Shown here: in pieces, positions 12,787 through 25,575 of the stretch
Position numbering within the stretch: the first letter of the stretch is position 1
How the letters are laid out: every line of letters begins with the position of its first letter
Assembly (NCBI GenBank): GCA_963693085.1
Contig: OY856412.1
Location: 349,220,457 to 349,284,456, forward strand
Direction: 5' to 3'
Source: Alisma plantago-aquatica
Lineage: Eukaryota > Streptophyta > Magnoliopsida > Alismatales > Alismataceae
DNA length: 64,000 nt
Notes under the pieces: model-generated
Seen by the model: only the letters and a program-made list of their open reading frames with translations
Database searches by the model: none
What the model was told of the DNA's origin: nothing
Made by a program: the position numbers and the translations under genes

Positions 12787-14493
12787 CTAAGTTTGGGGTT
12801 TTGGGATCCAAACTAAGTCGGACTCCTTAGTCTTGTAGGGGCATGAAAAGGAATAGTGTCCAAGACGTAAGCAGAAATGGCAAGTAATAGAATCAACTTC
12901 ATTTCTCTTTCTAGCCATTGTGTTCTTAGGTACAAACCTAGTTTGAGTTCTTTTGGGTTGATTTTTCTTTGGAGCATATCCCACACCTTTTCTTCCATTG
13001 TAAATAGTGCCAACTTTTAGTATGTTATCAAGTATATCTTTTCTTCTTAACTCATATAGTTCTCTTTGTAACATAGCAATGTCATTCATTTTCTTGTGTA
13101 GATCTTTTCTTGCTTGATCTAAATCAGAAAATAATGAGTCTTTTTCCTTTACAAGATTATCATAGTCCGAATGGTTACACAAAATAGGCTGAGTTTGAAA
13201 ATCTTGTAGTTTAGCTAACAATTCAGTCTTTTCTTTAGAAAGAAGATCAACATTTGTTTCTAAAGTGAGTAGCTTTCTAGTACAATCATCTAAAGATGTT
13301 TTTAAAGATAGATTCTCAAGATCAGTGTTGTTCTTTTCAGAAGAAAGTTCATCTAATTTGGCAATGAGCTCATCATTTGATTTTATAGCCTTCTTTAGTT
13401 TCTTCTTGGCATCAATATATTTATCATGAGTTTCTTGTAAATTTGTAACTAACTCTTCTTTAGGAAGATCAATTAGGCTTACCTCTTGAGAGTCTTCATT
13501 GTCTTCTCTTGCCATTAGACATTCCACCTCTTCTCCGCTTTCACTCTCACTTGACTCATCCCATGCAGCTTTATAGGCTTTTTCTCCTTTCTTCTTGTGT
13601 GAGCTTTTCTTTCCCTTCTTTGCTTTGGGACATTCATTTTTGAAATTCCCTTTCTTCCCACATTCAAAGCACCTAGGAGGGGTAGAAGAACTAGAAATTT
13701 TGTTAGTTTTAAACCTTTTGTATTTCTTACCGTTGACGATCAAGGCTTCTTCTCCTTCTTCTTCACTTGACTCCTCACTTTCTTGTGTGACGACTTTTGA
13801 AGCTTTGAGAGCCACATCCTTCTTCTTCCCATTTTGACGTTCACGTTCTCTTCTTTCTTCCTCTTCTAGATCTGCTTCATGAGCTTCTAAATTGCCGATG
13901 AGTTGCTCCATTTTGAGTCGAGTGAGGTCGTTTGCTTCTTCAATGGCTGTCACCTTTGGCTTGTATTTTGGAGGAAGTGATCGAAGGATTTTTGAGACTT
14001 GATCTTCCTCAAGGACAGGTTTTCCTAGGGCACTTAAACCATTAACAATGATAGAGAATTTTGAAAACATTTCACTAATAGATTCATTTGGATCCATACG
14101 AAAATGTTCAAGCTTCGTTTTAAGCAAGCTAATTTTAGAATTTTTAACTTGGACTGTACCCTCATAGGTTATGGAAAGTCTATGCCAAATATCATAAGCT
14201 GTATCACAATTTGATATTCTATTAAATTCTCCTACCGAAATAGAACAATATAATATACTTACAGCTTTTGCATTCATTTGGGCTAGTTTTACCATGTTTG
14301 CATCCCATTCCGCAAATTCATTTTGAGGGAGCATGTATGGAGTAGACACCATTCTCCATAGATCCCAGTTGATTCCTTGGAAATAGAATTGCATCCTTCT
14401 CTTCCAATATTGGTAGTTTGTCCCATCGAACGCTGGGGGTCTAGCAAAAAGTGTCCCTTCAATGTTGAGGTTGTTGAGCACTCCATCACCCAT
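12787..14493 (-). CDS. Copia-1 Gag
   Basis: A 568-residue nucleocapsid protein. Residues about 1-200 match the usual Copia capsid region (AFDGTNYQYWKRRM near 21, then a UBN2-like helical part ending near LPPKYKPKV). A charged stretch (205-250) follows, then a first zinc knuckle at 275-288 (CFECGKKGNFKNEC) in which the expected His is Asn283. A long Glu/Lys/Leu-rich probable coiled coil covers about 345-485. A second, intact CxxCxxxxHxxxxC knuckle lies at 538-551. Gag packages the element RNA and forms the virus-like particle. The start ATG lies about 30 bases after the primer-binding site, and translation ends at TAG (12787-12789). Two knuckles separated by a coiled coil, with the first missing its His, is unusual for a short Copia Gag. 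Confidence 0.92.
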   Translation of the reverse strand: MGDGVLNNLNIEGTLFARPPAFDGTNYQYWKRRMQFYFQGINWDLWRMVSTPYMLPQNEFAEWDANMVKLAQMNAKAVSILYCSISVGEFNRISNCDTAYDIWHRLSITYEGTVQVKNSKISLLKTKLEHFRMDPNESISEMFSKFSIIVNGLSALGKPVLEEDQVSKILRSLPPKYKPKVTAIEEANDLTRLKMEQLIGNLEAHEADLEEEERRERERQNGKKKDVALKASKVVTQESEESSEEEGEEALIVNGKKYKRFKTNKISSSSTPPRCFECGKKGNFKNECPKAKKGKKSSHKKKGEKAYKAAWDESSESESGEEVECLMAREDNEDSQEVSLIDLPKEELVTNLQETHDKYIDAKKKLKKAIKSNDELIAKLDELSSEKNNTDLENLSLKTSLDDCTRKLLTLETNVDLLSKEKTELLAKLQDFQTQPILCNHSDYDNLVKEKDSLFSDLDQARKDLHKKMNDIAMLQRELYELRRKDILDNILKVGTIYNGRKGVGYAPKKNQPKRTQTRFVPKNTMARKRNEVDSITCHFCLRLGHYSFSCPYKTKESDLVWIPKPQT

Positions 14494-14523
14494 TTCTTCA
14501 AGACCTTGTTAGGGTTCCTTGAA

Positions 14524-14540
14524 GCCTTGCTCTGATACCA
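14524..14540 (-). other. Copia-1 primer-binding site
   Basis: Two bases after the 5' LTR, the minus strand reads TGGTATCAGAGCAAGG, complementary to the 3' end of plant initiator tRNA-Met. This is where minus-strand DNA synthesis starts. It also fixes the element's orientation. Confidence 0.95.
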
Positions 14541-15268
14541 ACTGAAAACTACTAGAGGGGGGGTGAATAGAGTTTTATAAAGATTTTAATAATAATTTGA
14601 ACTCAAACAACCACAATGAAGATATTGGACAAGGAGACACAGGGTTTAGAGTGGTTCCAACTATAGAAAATACTATAGTCGTCAGTCCACTACCCGGTTG
14701 CTTACCCAACCGGGATTTGAAAAGAAATTTATTTTATTACCTCGCAAGGACTTTACATAAAATACAATTTCTTTTCCCAAACCCTTCAAGCAGCCTTCAC
14801 CTAGAAGTAATCGCCCAACCTTGAAGCAGCCTTCCCTTGAAGTAGATGCACCAACTCCCGTTGCATCAGCCTTCTGAAGTAGCTTCCCTTGCGATAGCCT
14901 TCTTGAAGTAGCTTGAAGTCCCCTTCTCCACCTGAGAAGTCAATCCTCTCCAATCCGCAGCCTCCAACCCTAGGAGTAGCAAGGAGAGTACAAATAATAA
15001 AAAAGGAACAAGAAAGGAAAAGGAAATTACAACTTATCCTTTAAGCCCAAGGCTTGATATGCCTAGATCAAGCGTATAGATCTCCTAGCCAAGTGTGTGA
15101 ACTTGTGATTGCTGTGGGTAGGAGAATCTAGCCTATAGGACACGAGATTAAGCTAAGGAGAATGTAGACTAATAATCACAGTGCTCAAATTGCTTGCAAT
15201 AGATTGCTCAAGTATGCTCAAGTGTATTCTCAAGTGTAACAAGTGAATTCTAGTGTCCTATGGCTTTT

Positions 15269-15279
15269 CCTATTTATAG
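15269..15279 (-). promoter_or_regulatory. TATA box of Copia-1 5' LTR
   Basis: CCTATAAATAGG read on the minus strand, the best TATA element in the LTR. A transcript would start about 30 bases further along the minus strand (near 15240) and run through gag. The hairpin array lies 135-350 bp upstream. Confidence 0.7.
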
Positions 15280-15413
15280 GAATGGCCTAAGTATGCTTAA
15301 GGACATTCTAGACAACTTCTAGGGGTTTCTAAGTGCTTAACTAGCCGTTAGGTACAAAGTTGTTGCTTTAACAACGGCTAATTAATTTATTCTGCAGTTG
15401 CTGTTAGAGACCA

Positions 15414-15616
15414 TCTCGGTCGACAAATGGTCGACCGAGACACCTACTCGGTCGAACTTTTGTCGACCGACAAGCTCTCTGGAACAAGTGATTTGCAACG
15501 TCTTTCTTCAACTGCCAACTAACTTGTCTGTTGTGTCTAACGGCTACTTTGGATCTTTCTCGGTCGAGAAGATTGTCGACCGAGAGTGTCTCGGTCGAGG
15601 AGTTTGTCGACCGAGA
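15414..15616. repeat. Hairpin array in Copia-1 5' LTR (U3)
   Basis: Same four stems as at 8363-8565, offset by 7,051 bases: 15414-15440, 15449-15469, 15558-15585 and 15589-15616. All stems are unchanged between the two LTRs. Substitutions fall just outside. Confidence 0.9.
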
Positions 15617-15967
15617 ATGATCCTGTTTCAAGATTTCAATTTAGGCACTAATTATATGTGTGAGTGTGCATAAATGATCCTATTTAAATGGGATGACATG
15701 TCTAACTATGGTATTTGGCTAGGGAAAATCTAACGCTTGATTTACATGCGATTCTAAGTACTTGTACATTATATATTTGTACAAGTTTTTACAACAATGA
15801 TTACATTGCATGAAAATATAAACATTTTAGCTTGTGGATTTTCCCTAGTTGCTTTGCCATCCATCTTAGTCCTGCACACTCAAGTAGCTCGTTAGATTAA
15901 TAAGAATGAAATGTTTGTCATAATCAAAACAAAGGGATTTATAGATGTCCATTTAGCCAACAGAATC

Positions 15968-18900
15968 ACTCCCTAGCACTTCTTCTTTGGTTGCTTTCTA
16001 TTTTCCCTCTCAACCTATGATTCTTCACTTTATCCTCATTCTCCTTCCTCTTTTCTCCTTACTCATAACAATATAAATGCTAGCTTTTGATGCTTCCCTG
16101 TCGACTAAGTAAGGAAACAGAATTTTGGCCATGAATCTTCGTTTAACATTCTCTGCCTTCTTCCTCCATCTTTGTGGTGCTTCTGATAAGTTGTAGCAAA
16201 GAGGGAGAAAGTGAGGGAACCAACATTGCTTCCTATAAAGGCCATCAACAACATCCCAAAAGCACTCTTCTTCCTCAAGCTCAGTTCCACAATCTACAGA
16301 ATTAGTGCTACTTTCTCCTCTTCTTCTTCTCCCCTTCCTTCCTTCCTATCTCCTCTACCACCTGGTTTGCTACACCATCGCCTAGATCTATTTATGTACA
16401 AAGACTAGATTACCTTCCTCCTCCCAGATTGTACAGGATCAACATGTGATGCTCAAGAGATAGTAAGCATTTGACACCTATGGGTCCTCTAGGTTAATTG
16501 GCCAGAAGAGTCACCTACAACTCTATATAACACTATGTCATTTTCCATATGCTTCTTCCTTACCATCCTCCATCATGCTGAAATCATTCAAGGATAAAGA
16601 GATAAGTGAATGATGGGTTCCTTCTTCCTTATCAATGATATTTTTAGGTATACAAGAACTACAAAGTTTTGAAAATTAGCAACATGCATGAGGATAGTTC
16701 TTGTTACCTTCTCACAAGCTTTTCAAGCACCTCACACCCAGACCATATCAGGTAAGAGTTTTGTAGGAGATAAACTTGAATTCAACCACAGGAACTACAT
16801 GCAATCCACGTGAGAAGAATTAGATATTGATCCATAGACATTCAGTAGGCTCATTAATTTAGTAAATGTGACCTATAGGGACCGTACCTAATATATTGTA
16901 TACTAGTCAACTCTTATATATTTATATACTTGTATCATAATGGTGCATACATATAAAAAAGTGTAATTCTAGGAAATAGGAAGAACATCATTTCTATAAT
17001 ATGATATCAACGTATTAATTAGAACCTAAATGAAAATATAGATGTTTAGGATAATAAGACCTAGTCATAGTGATAATCAGAATGAACATATAGATTACCG
17101 CAATAATTGTCATACAAATTCAGTAAGTGGGGTATTAACATTAGTTAATATTAGGTATGTGACATATAATTTTAGGAATTTAGTTAGTACAGAACTTTTA
17201 AACAAAAGATGAAATAATAATCAACATATGTTAGATTTATAGAACGTGTTTATCATGGTGATTTGACTGAGATGACCTACTATTCTTATTTTTTTTATAT
17301 TCACAAATATTCATATATATATGTGTGAGTTAATAAGTGGTGTTTCACAAATTGCATTAGTTTTTATAAGAAAACTTAGTATACTAATATCATTTCTTTC
17401 ATATATTATAAATCATAGATTCACATATTTGTACATACATATTTTATTGTAGTTTGAAATGCAAAGCAATCTTATAAACATATTCATACCTGTGGGTTGT
17501 GAATATTTTAAACCTTATTAAAATATATGGAAGTTTAATGATATAGATGAGGAGGATATTATAAGAGTTAAGCTGAAGGAATAAACTACCCACACATATA
17601 TGTAACCTAAGATATATTTAGATGTATGCTTCTAAGTGTGGATATTAGAACAAACATATATCCAATGGATCATATATTGACTTAATATGACTAAAACAAT
17701 AATATGTCGTCTAGGTGACTAAGACTAGGATAAGAACACTATGAATATCTATAATAGAAATGTTTACTCATGTTTTCTTTTATTAGAATAACATAACTAA
17801 TATTTTTATAAGATTAAAACTTAACCTTGTGGACCAATTTATATCGACCAAATAAATCATAAAATATTTGTTATGAAATTGTTTGATATATTAATATCAA
17901 ACTAACACACAACAACATGCTAATAAACTAAGTATGTTGGTCAAATTTATCATGTCTATAGCACCACGAGTGTCATAACCACTAGGAAGAAGTACCCAAT
18001 GGTGTTGCAAAATTACTAATATGGGGCACCCCTTAAAAATAGGAATATACAAGAAAAGAAGAAACATACAGATAAAACACATTATAAGTCTTTTTTTGCT
18101 AAGATCATAGTGAAGGTCCTCTGACTGTTGGCCTTGCCTCCAAAAGGTTATGATGGATGCTCATTCTCCTCGGTCTACTCCATGTTGACTTGTGACTCTG
18201 TAATGAAGAAATTAATCATAAGTTGTAAAGACAAAGTTCGTGCAATCCATATTTTATTTTTGGCATTATCATGATTGTGATCTAAATTCATACATTATAA
18301 CATTTACTTTACATATATCCCTTCTTGAAAATCCAAAGTTGAACATCCATATTTAGTAATATGAAATCTTATGAGCTGTTATGGACATCGAATAATTATG
18401 TTTAAATGGGTCATATGAACCATCTTGATATTCTTTTAATACCTTATGTGAACTATGAATTGAATTCTAGTCTAATCACTCTATTTGTGCATGCTAAATG
18501 TATGACTATAATATCTTGAATAGTCGTGCACAACCATACTTATCAAGGGCATGTGTATTCCACTTCGGGTGTGCATTTTCACCCTTACCTTTTAGGTCAT
18601 GATCTTATATTGTTATGGCCCTATATTAGGTATATTTAGTCTACATTTGTTTATGCATGCAAATATAATTTTTATATGTAAGTTGTTGATGATTGTTAAG
18701 TAAAAATGTTTCTCTTTATCTCTTATATTTCTCTTCATAAATGAGATGCCTCAATATCTTGATTTGACTCTTGTTGAACTTACCTACTCTTATATGGCCT
18801 ATTTTCATGGTAAAATTATTTTATACTTGTAACCCAATATAATGTCCAAATGTTGTTTATATGCACATACTCTATATTTACCTATACATGCCTTTGTTAC

Positions 18901-19290
18901 CTATTTTTTGAGTGAGGTTCCCCTTCCATGTAGATGTGGGTACATTAGGAGAGAAGGACTTAAGAGCATCACTTGCAAAAGGTGGAGTTAAGGATAGATT
19001 GGAATGGTTGTGTTTCCCTATACAATGGGTCTTTCATATTATTAGATTATTAGTTTTTTATCCTATCTATGTTTTTATGCCACCTTTTATGGTGATGAAC
19101 AATTGTAGTTGATTTTTCATGTAGCTTTGTAATAGTTTTCATTCCTCTACTTATTCATTATTTTCGTCTGTGATATATATACCATTTGGGAAATAATGAA
19201 ATTCACCCATTCCTCCATACTTGGAACAAGATGAATTTATTTCTATATTTAGTGAGGAGTGTATCTCCTCTCAGTTCCCACTCTTTAATA
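15968..19290 (+). repeat. Giant element 5' LTR, second part
   Basis: Continues the left LTR after Copia-1 and aligns with about 22660-26383. Shared blocks include the start near 15968-16060 (CACTTCTTCT..., CTCATTCTCCTTCC), 16580-16620 (AGTGAATGATGGGTTCCT), 17310-17560, 18500-18800 and 19130-19290 (GATATATATACCATTTGGGA). Ends CCCACTCTTTAATA directly before the primer-binding site. Short frames inside (for example 16105-16408) overlap on both strands and look like chance openings. Confidence 0.78.
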
Positions 19291-21942
19291 GTGGTATCAT
19301 AGCCTAAGAAGTCAGTGACTTGACTATTTAATTTATCCCTTGTTCTTATATTAGGTATTTAAGTAACCATACATAGATTTTTGACATGTATATTCCTTAG
19401 TCATGGAATTCCTACTATGGTTTGAAACTGTAACTAATTTGGTCATTTCCTAAAACAACTTTTGTGGTTGAGACTCATTTTCAGTAACATTGATCATGCA
19501 TATTCTCTTATGGAGGTGGAAACTTCACCACATAGGAATTTACTTTTGCAGTATTTGATTCCTATCTCTGTTTATCAAGGAGATTATCTAAATGCTATGA
19601 AGTGTGGATTGACTTGAACACTCATAGATAGGCTTAACCCTAGTTATTTAGACCCCTTTTCCTTTGTTTTTTTCTAGCATGCCTTGCATATGTGCACTTT
19701 AGGTACTGACCATGCAAGAATATAAATGCTAAATCCTGATGTATGTTTTAGAATTAATATGATTTCCTTAATAATAAGTGATAATCCAAAACTAGCTTAG
19801 CTATGGTTAGGCATGCCTTGTCTTGAACATGGAAGATTTCAGCATAGCTATTCCCCAAGGCCATCTATATAAGGGATGGATACCATCCTCATTGAGATTA
19901 TTATTCCTCCTACAAGCAAATTGGTTTCCATAGCTATCCTTAGGTGTTAACCTCTCTCATTTGAAATAGTACTTGGTTTATCAAGTGGTTGAGATGAGTA
20001 TCTTGACTACATAGGTTATCTTATCTTGTGAAGGCACTATGGTTGTAAATCAACTAGTTATGGGAAAACCATAAGTCTCTTCCTATAACATTGGATAATC
20101 TTATTTCTTCCTTATGTATCAATGAGGCAATTTAAATTATGATGAATGGTGACATAAGGAACAGTGGTTGTTGTGCCTTATTAGGGCTTTCTAGAAGTTG
20201 GTAGTACATAATAGGAAAGCCTTCTCTTTCCTATGCATATATATTATAGATGTAGTTGTATGCCCGTTTAAGTGTTCGAAGAATTAAACCCCTTAAGTGG
20301 AATAAAGTGATGATAGATTCATAGTATATGTGTTGCATTATAGAAGGTGGCTGAGATTTTAAGATCAATTTTTTTAGCAACAATTTTGGGTTATATTCAT
20401 AAATTTATCATCAAACTTATTTTTGTTAGTGAACTACATGCACAAAAAGAAAATCTTTTAGGTTTTTTTGATGGTGTTCGGAACCAAGTCACCGCTATAA
20501 GGTAGTTTTTGTGGAGGTACATGTGTCTAGCTTGATCAACCGTGAGACCTTGGACCTTAGTGTGATGGGGTATGATTAATAAGTTTGGGTATATAAGACC
20601 TCGTTGATCCACCATTTTTGTCCCTCTGGATGATTAGTTAAGTTATGGTTTGACCCTTTTAAAGGGTGGAGTATTGTATGCTTATTGCATAGGAGTGTTT
20701 CTAAACTTAAGGAATAATCGAGATTAATAGTGGTCACAAAAAGTAGTACTTGGGTAGCTCCTAGTAATAATGTTAAACAAGTGTAGCTACCACGTAACCA
20801 ATGTATCTAGGAAAATGATATTAATTTGATCAGTAAATATTACGTAAAACAAGTTCCAATATTTATCTTCACTTATCTAAAAAAGGAAACCTAAGTCAAG
20901 GTAACATACTAAGTTAGGTTGAAAGACAAAAGAAAAATAAGGATGGTGAATTTTTTTAAAGTTTGAAATTATGTCTTATGCCCCAAATTTCTATTAGTTA
21001 AATGGTATGCATTACCCTATTCTAAAATATAGGTCGAACATACAAATTATATTAAACTTTGGGAATTTTATCCTATCCATATGATCATTATAAACTAAAG
21101 TAAAAATGAATTAGATATACCTTGATTATATTTGTGTAATGTAATGTGTTTACTTATATCATGGATAACTAATCCAATGAGTAATAATTGATGTGTTATA
21201 ATGATCAAATGTGTATGGTAAGAATTTTTGTAAAATAAAACCCTAATCTTAGATCTTCAGCCTAATCTTCCCAACAAACTATATGAAATGGTTTGCACAT
21301 TATACATTAGATAATTAATTTTCTTAATAAAATTTGTAAGTATAATCATTGATGACCCTAGTCCTGAATGAAAGGGAGACATATATGGATGTTATACCCT
21401 AATAGTACATTTAGATTTAATCTTTAATTTTAAAAAAGATGATAATAATAATAAATAGTTACAATAGTGTTGATAGGAATCATTATGATAATTGTTGAGG
21501 ATTATTTTTATAAACAAGATTAATCTGTCAACTTAATGGTTGTCATTTAAATAGAAACCTATAGAGACCTTTTTGTGAAGATTGGTCATTTATGCTTATG
21601 TGATGGAAAATTATAGGTTGAGATGAAACCTTGTGACCCTACAATTATAGTCTTCAAAAAGAAAATGGAAGTAATTCTGACCATGATACGAGGATAGTGA
21701 AAAATCTCAATTATATTTTAGGTAACCATAATGATAGTGCACAGTCAAGATAATCTCATATGTAGTCAAGGAGTATTATAGTTCCACCTAAATAATGGAC
21801 TATAAGATAAACATGAGATGTATGGTATCATATGCTATAGGGAGAAAATTCAAAAACCCTTATATTGTTTTAGAGGTGCGCCTTAGTATACATGGCTAGT
21901 GATAGATGGATTTTATTGATGAAATCTCTTTAAGGGGTGGAG
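19291..21942 (+). other. Noncoding interior of the giant LTR element
   Basis: It opens with GTGGTATCATAGCC (19291-19304), a tRNA-Met-type primer site with one change (CATAGC for CAGAGC). It closes with CTTTAAGGGGTGGAG (21928-21942), a polypurine tract next to TGTTGG. In between, the longest frame is 72 codons and I find no capsid, zinc-knuckle, protease, RT or integrase motif. A second tract-like string, TTTAAAGGGTGGAGTATTG, lies near 20657-20676 and may be a remnant of an older end. Confidence 0.65.
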
Positions 21943-24056
21943 TGTTGGAATATTTTCAAATCTAGACATATATGTTATACCTTCCTTCCTCAATGCCCCT
22001 ATTTTATTATCTTGACATATAGTATATCTCCCCTTAATATAAAGTACACTAGGAATCCTTGGAGTCAATTAGTATCATTAATATATATATACCCCTTATA
22101 TTTGATATTCTAAAGTTAAAATAACCATAATACATGCAGTAACAAGACCTAAGCTACAAAGATAATTAATTAATATGGTGGACTATGATTTAACACTATA
22201 AGATATTCCTTGGAGTTGAATATGTAGGAAAACATATTAATATGTAATAGAGTGTCGTAGATGTCTAATTGAAATGAGAAAATAGATTAAATGGATGATT
22301 CATATAAAAATAATAAAATTTAATTACCAAACATTTTAAAAATGTGAAATTGATGCCAAATTCGGATTCCCCACATCATAATAATATAACATACCAATTT
22401 TAGGCCTATTGAACAACAAATACACCCCTAATAGAAATTTAGAAGATAGGTTCTAATCTTAAGCGTTATTCGTGTGATAGATTATAATGTCATGCCCCCT
22501 TTTTCCTAAGTTTCCAAGGATTTGCTTTTTACAAGAGTTATAGGTCACTTGTTGTTCTATCTCATGATCAAACAACCACATACACCTTTGACCTGATCTC
22601 CGTAGAGGGGGTCATCTCCTTCATTCACACTCCCGACTCCTAGAAATTGCTTGTGACTACAGGCACCAAATTGCTCAGGACTTCTTCTGCAGCCATTTTC
22701 TCTTCTCCCTCTCATCCTATACCTCTTGTCTTCATCCTCATTCTCCATCCTTTCCTCTCCTTTCTCATAACAATATAACCCTAACCATCGTTGGCGCTAT
22801 GTCAACTAACTCAGGAATCAAAATTCTGGCAGTGAGTTTTCATTCAACCTTCTTTGCTACCTCCACCATCTTTTTGGTGCTTGCAAGAATTTGTGGTAGA
22901 GAGAGATAAATATAGGGTGGAACCGCCTCCGCCTACAAAGGACATCAACAACACCTCCAACAACCTTCTTCTTCCTTTATCCCAACACTGCGATCTGTAG
23001 ATTATCAATGTTGCCTTCTCCTCTACTTCTCTTCCACTTCTTTCCTTACTCTTTCCATCATCACTTGTTTGCCACACCTTCACCTAGTTTTTTTTATGTA
23101 TGAAGGATAGATGATCTTCATATTCCTACATTTCCTAGGATTTTCATGCAATCCTCAAGACACATCAAGAACTCAAAACCTACAGATCCTCAAGGATCAT
23201 TGGTCTAAAGAGTCACATGCAACTCTGTGTAAGAATGCAATCTTACATCTACTTCTTCCTTTCTATCCACCATCATGCCAAAACTTCATTCATAGATAAA
23301 TAGATAAGTGAATGATGGGTTCCTCCTTTCATATAAATGGTAACTTTAGGTATACAGGAACTACAAAGTTCATCAATCAACCACCTGCATGAGGACATAT
23401 CTTATCATCTCCTTGTAGACTTTTCAAACATCTCACACAGGTACCATCTCAAGAAGGACTAAAGAGTCTGACATAGGATATCAACCTAAATTCAACCACA
23501 TAAAGTGCACATAAATCCACTGGGAGAGCGTCAGATATTGATTCATTGACATTCAGTAGGACATATTTTTATTAGTATTTAAAATAATCATCAGCTTGTT
23601 AAGTTAGAATATGTGAACTATATGGGATCTAACCTAATTATAACATGTACTAGTCAATTCATCTATGCATATACTTGTATCGTAGTAGTGCATATGTATA
23701 TCAAAGTGTTAATGCTGGTAAACATGTAGCACTATGTCTCTATAAGATGATATCAACATAGTAATTTGAACGCAGATGAAAATTTGGATGTTTAGGATAA
23801 TAACACCTAGTGATAGTATAGGCAGACCCAAGGACTGGTTACCCCAATAATTGTCATAATAATAAATGGTTGGGTATTAATATTAGTTAATGTTAGGTAT
23901 GTGACATACAATTTTAAGAAGCTAGTTAGTACAAAGGTATTATTCAAAAGATAATATAATAATTAGCACATATTAGATGTATAGAGTATGAGTATCATGA
24001 TGATCTAATAAAGATGATCCACTATTCTTGGTGTTTCTTATATAGGAAAAAAATAT

Positions 24057-24495
24057 ACATATATTTGTGTGAGTTAAATAGTGGTTCAATGTTATTTCAG
24101 AAATTGTAGTAGTTTTATAAGAAACTTAGTATACTAATTCTATTCCCTTCATATATCACAAACCCTAGATTCTCATATATGTACATACATATTTGATGGT
24201 AATTAGAAATGCAAAGCAATCTTATAACCATATATGTACCTACACGATACAAATATATTAAGCCTTATTGCAATAACATATATTTGTGTGAGTTAATACG
24301 TGGTTCAATGTTGTTTTAGAAATTTTAGTAGTTTTATAAGAAACTTAGTATAATAATTCTATTCCCTTCATATATTACAAACCCCAAATTCTCATATATG
24401 TACATACATATTTGATGGTAATTAGATATGCAAAGAAATCCTATAACCATATATGCACCTACATGATACAAATATATTAAGCCTTATACAATAAA
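24057..24495 (+). repeat. Two-unit tandem duplication in the 3' LTR
   Basis: Units at about 24057-24280 and 24281-24495 are near-identical. Each starts CATATATTTGTGTGAGTTAA and ends AATATATTAAGCCTTAT. The left LTR has one unit (about 17310-17530), so the duplication arose after insertion or in the parent's 3' LTR. Confidence 0.75.
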
Positions 24496-25575
24496 TGAAA
24501 AGGTAATCATATTAGGTGAGGAGGATATTATAAGAGTTAAGATTGGAATTTTAAACTACCCACACATATTTGTAACCTAAGATATACTTATACTTGTGTA
24601 TCTAAATATGGATATTAGAACAAAACATATATCTAATGGATAATATATCCACTTAACAGTATTCAAATCCCAATGTGCCATCTAGATGATCGGGACTAGG
24701 ATAAGAACAAAATAAAAATTTACAATAGAAATGTATATACATATTTTCTTTGATTTGAATAGCATATCTAATATGTTTCTAGGATGAAAACTTGACCTTG
24801 TGGACCAAAATATATCATTCAAATTAATCAAATGTTATGGAGACTAAGTATGTTCAATAAATATTTTATTTTGGGCATTATCATGATTGTGATCTAATAT
24901 ATTGAGGCATCTACTTGAATACTATACCTTCTTGGTAATCTAAAGTTTAACATACATATTTATTAATTCAAAATATCACAAAATATTGTGAAAATTGAAT
25001 TATTCTGTTTAAATGGATCATATGAACCCTTTTGATATAGTTTTAATACTGAATGTAAATTATGAATAGAATGTTAGTGTTTCCATTCTATTTGTGCATG
25101 CTAAATATCTCACTAGAATATCTAGAATAGTAGTAACCGTACCTATAAAGGGTGCATACGTTTTTCTTGGGGTGTGCATTCACATCTTTACTTTTTAGGC
25201 CATGACCCTATGGTGTTATGGCCCTATTTGAGATAAAGTTATCTATATTATTTAATGCATGTAAAAATATTATTTATTTGGAAATTTTGGATGATTGTTA
25301 TGGAAAGATGTTTATTTTATCACAATATTTCTATCCATAAATAGTATGCCTCAATCTCTTGGTTTGACTCTTGTTAAACTTACCTACACTTATACGGACA
25401 CTTTGCTTGGGAATATCTTTTTTACACTTGTAATCTATTATAATACCCAAATGTTGTTTAAATGTACATAATTAGTTTTTATTGATACATAGCTTGGTTT
25501 CTTATTTCTAGGTGATGTTCTACTTCGATTCAGATGTTGGTATATTAGGAGAAAAGAACTCATGAATATCACTTG

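Larger units (their letters stand above)
7493..15962 (-). mobile_element. Copia-1: intact young Copia retrotransposon
   Basis: An 8,470-bp element on the minus strand. LTRs of 1,419-1,420 bp flank a separate gag and a separate pol frame, both without stops. A perfect 5-bp TSD, GAATC, sits at 7488-7492 and 15963-15967, inside the left LTR of the giant element. Order along the minus strand is 5' LTR, tRNA-Met-type primer site, gag, hairpin spacer, pol (protease-integrase-RT-RNase H, the Copia order), polypurine tract, 3' LTR. The LTRs differ by about nine substitutions and one G in a homopolymer, about 0.6 percent, so the insertion is recent. One change converts the outer TG end at 7493 to TA. 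Confidence 0.95.
14543..15962 (-). repeat. Copia-1 5' LTR
   Basis: 1,420 bp, TG...CA ends intact (TGAAAACTACTAG on the plus strand to TAGCCAACA). Differs from 7493-8911 by about nine substitutions, including the terminal TG/TA, plus one extra G in the G-run near 14556. Carries promoter, TATA box and hairpin array. Confidence 0.95.

Noticed and set aside
13595..13837. Plus-strand 80-codon frame opposite gag
   Set aside because: Mirror image of the Lys/Glu-rich antisense gag segment; no independent features.
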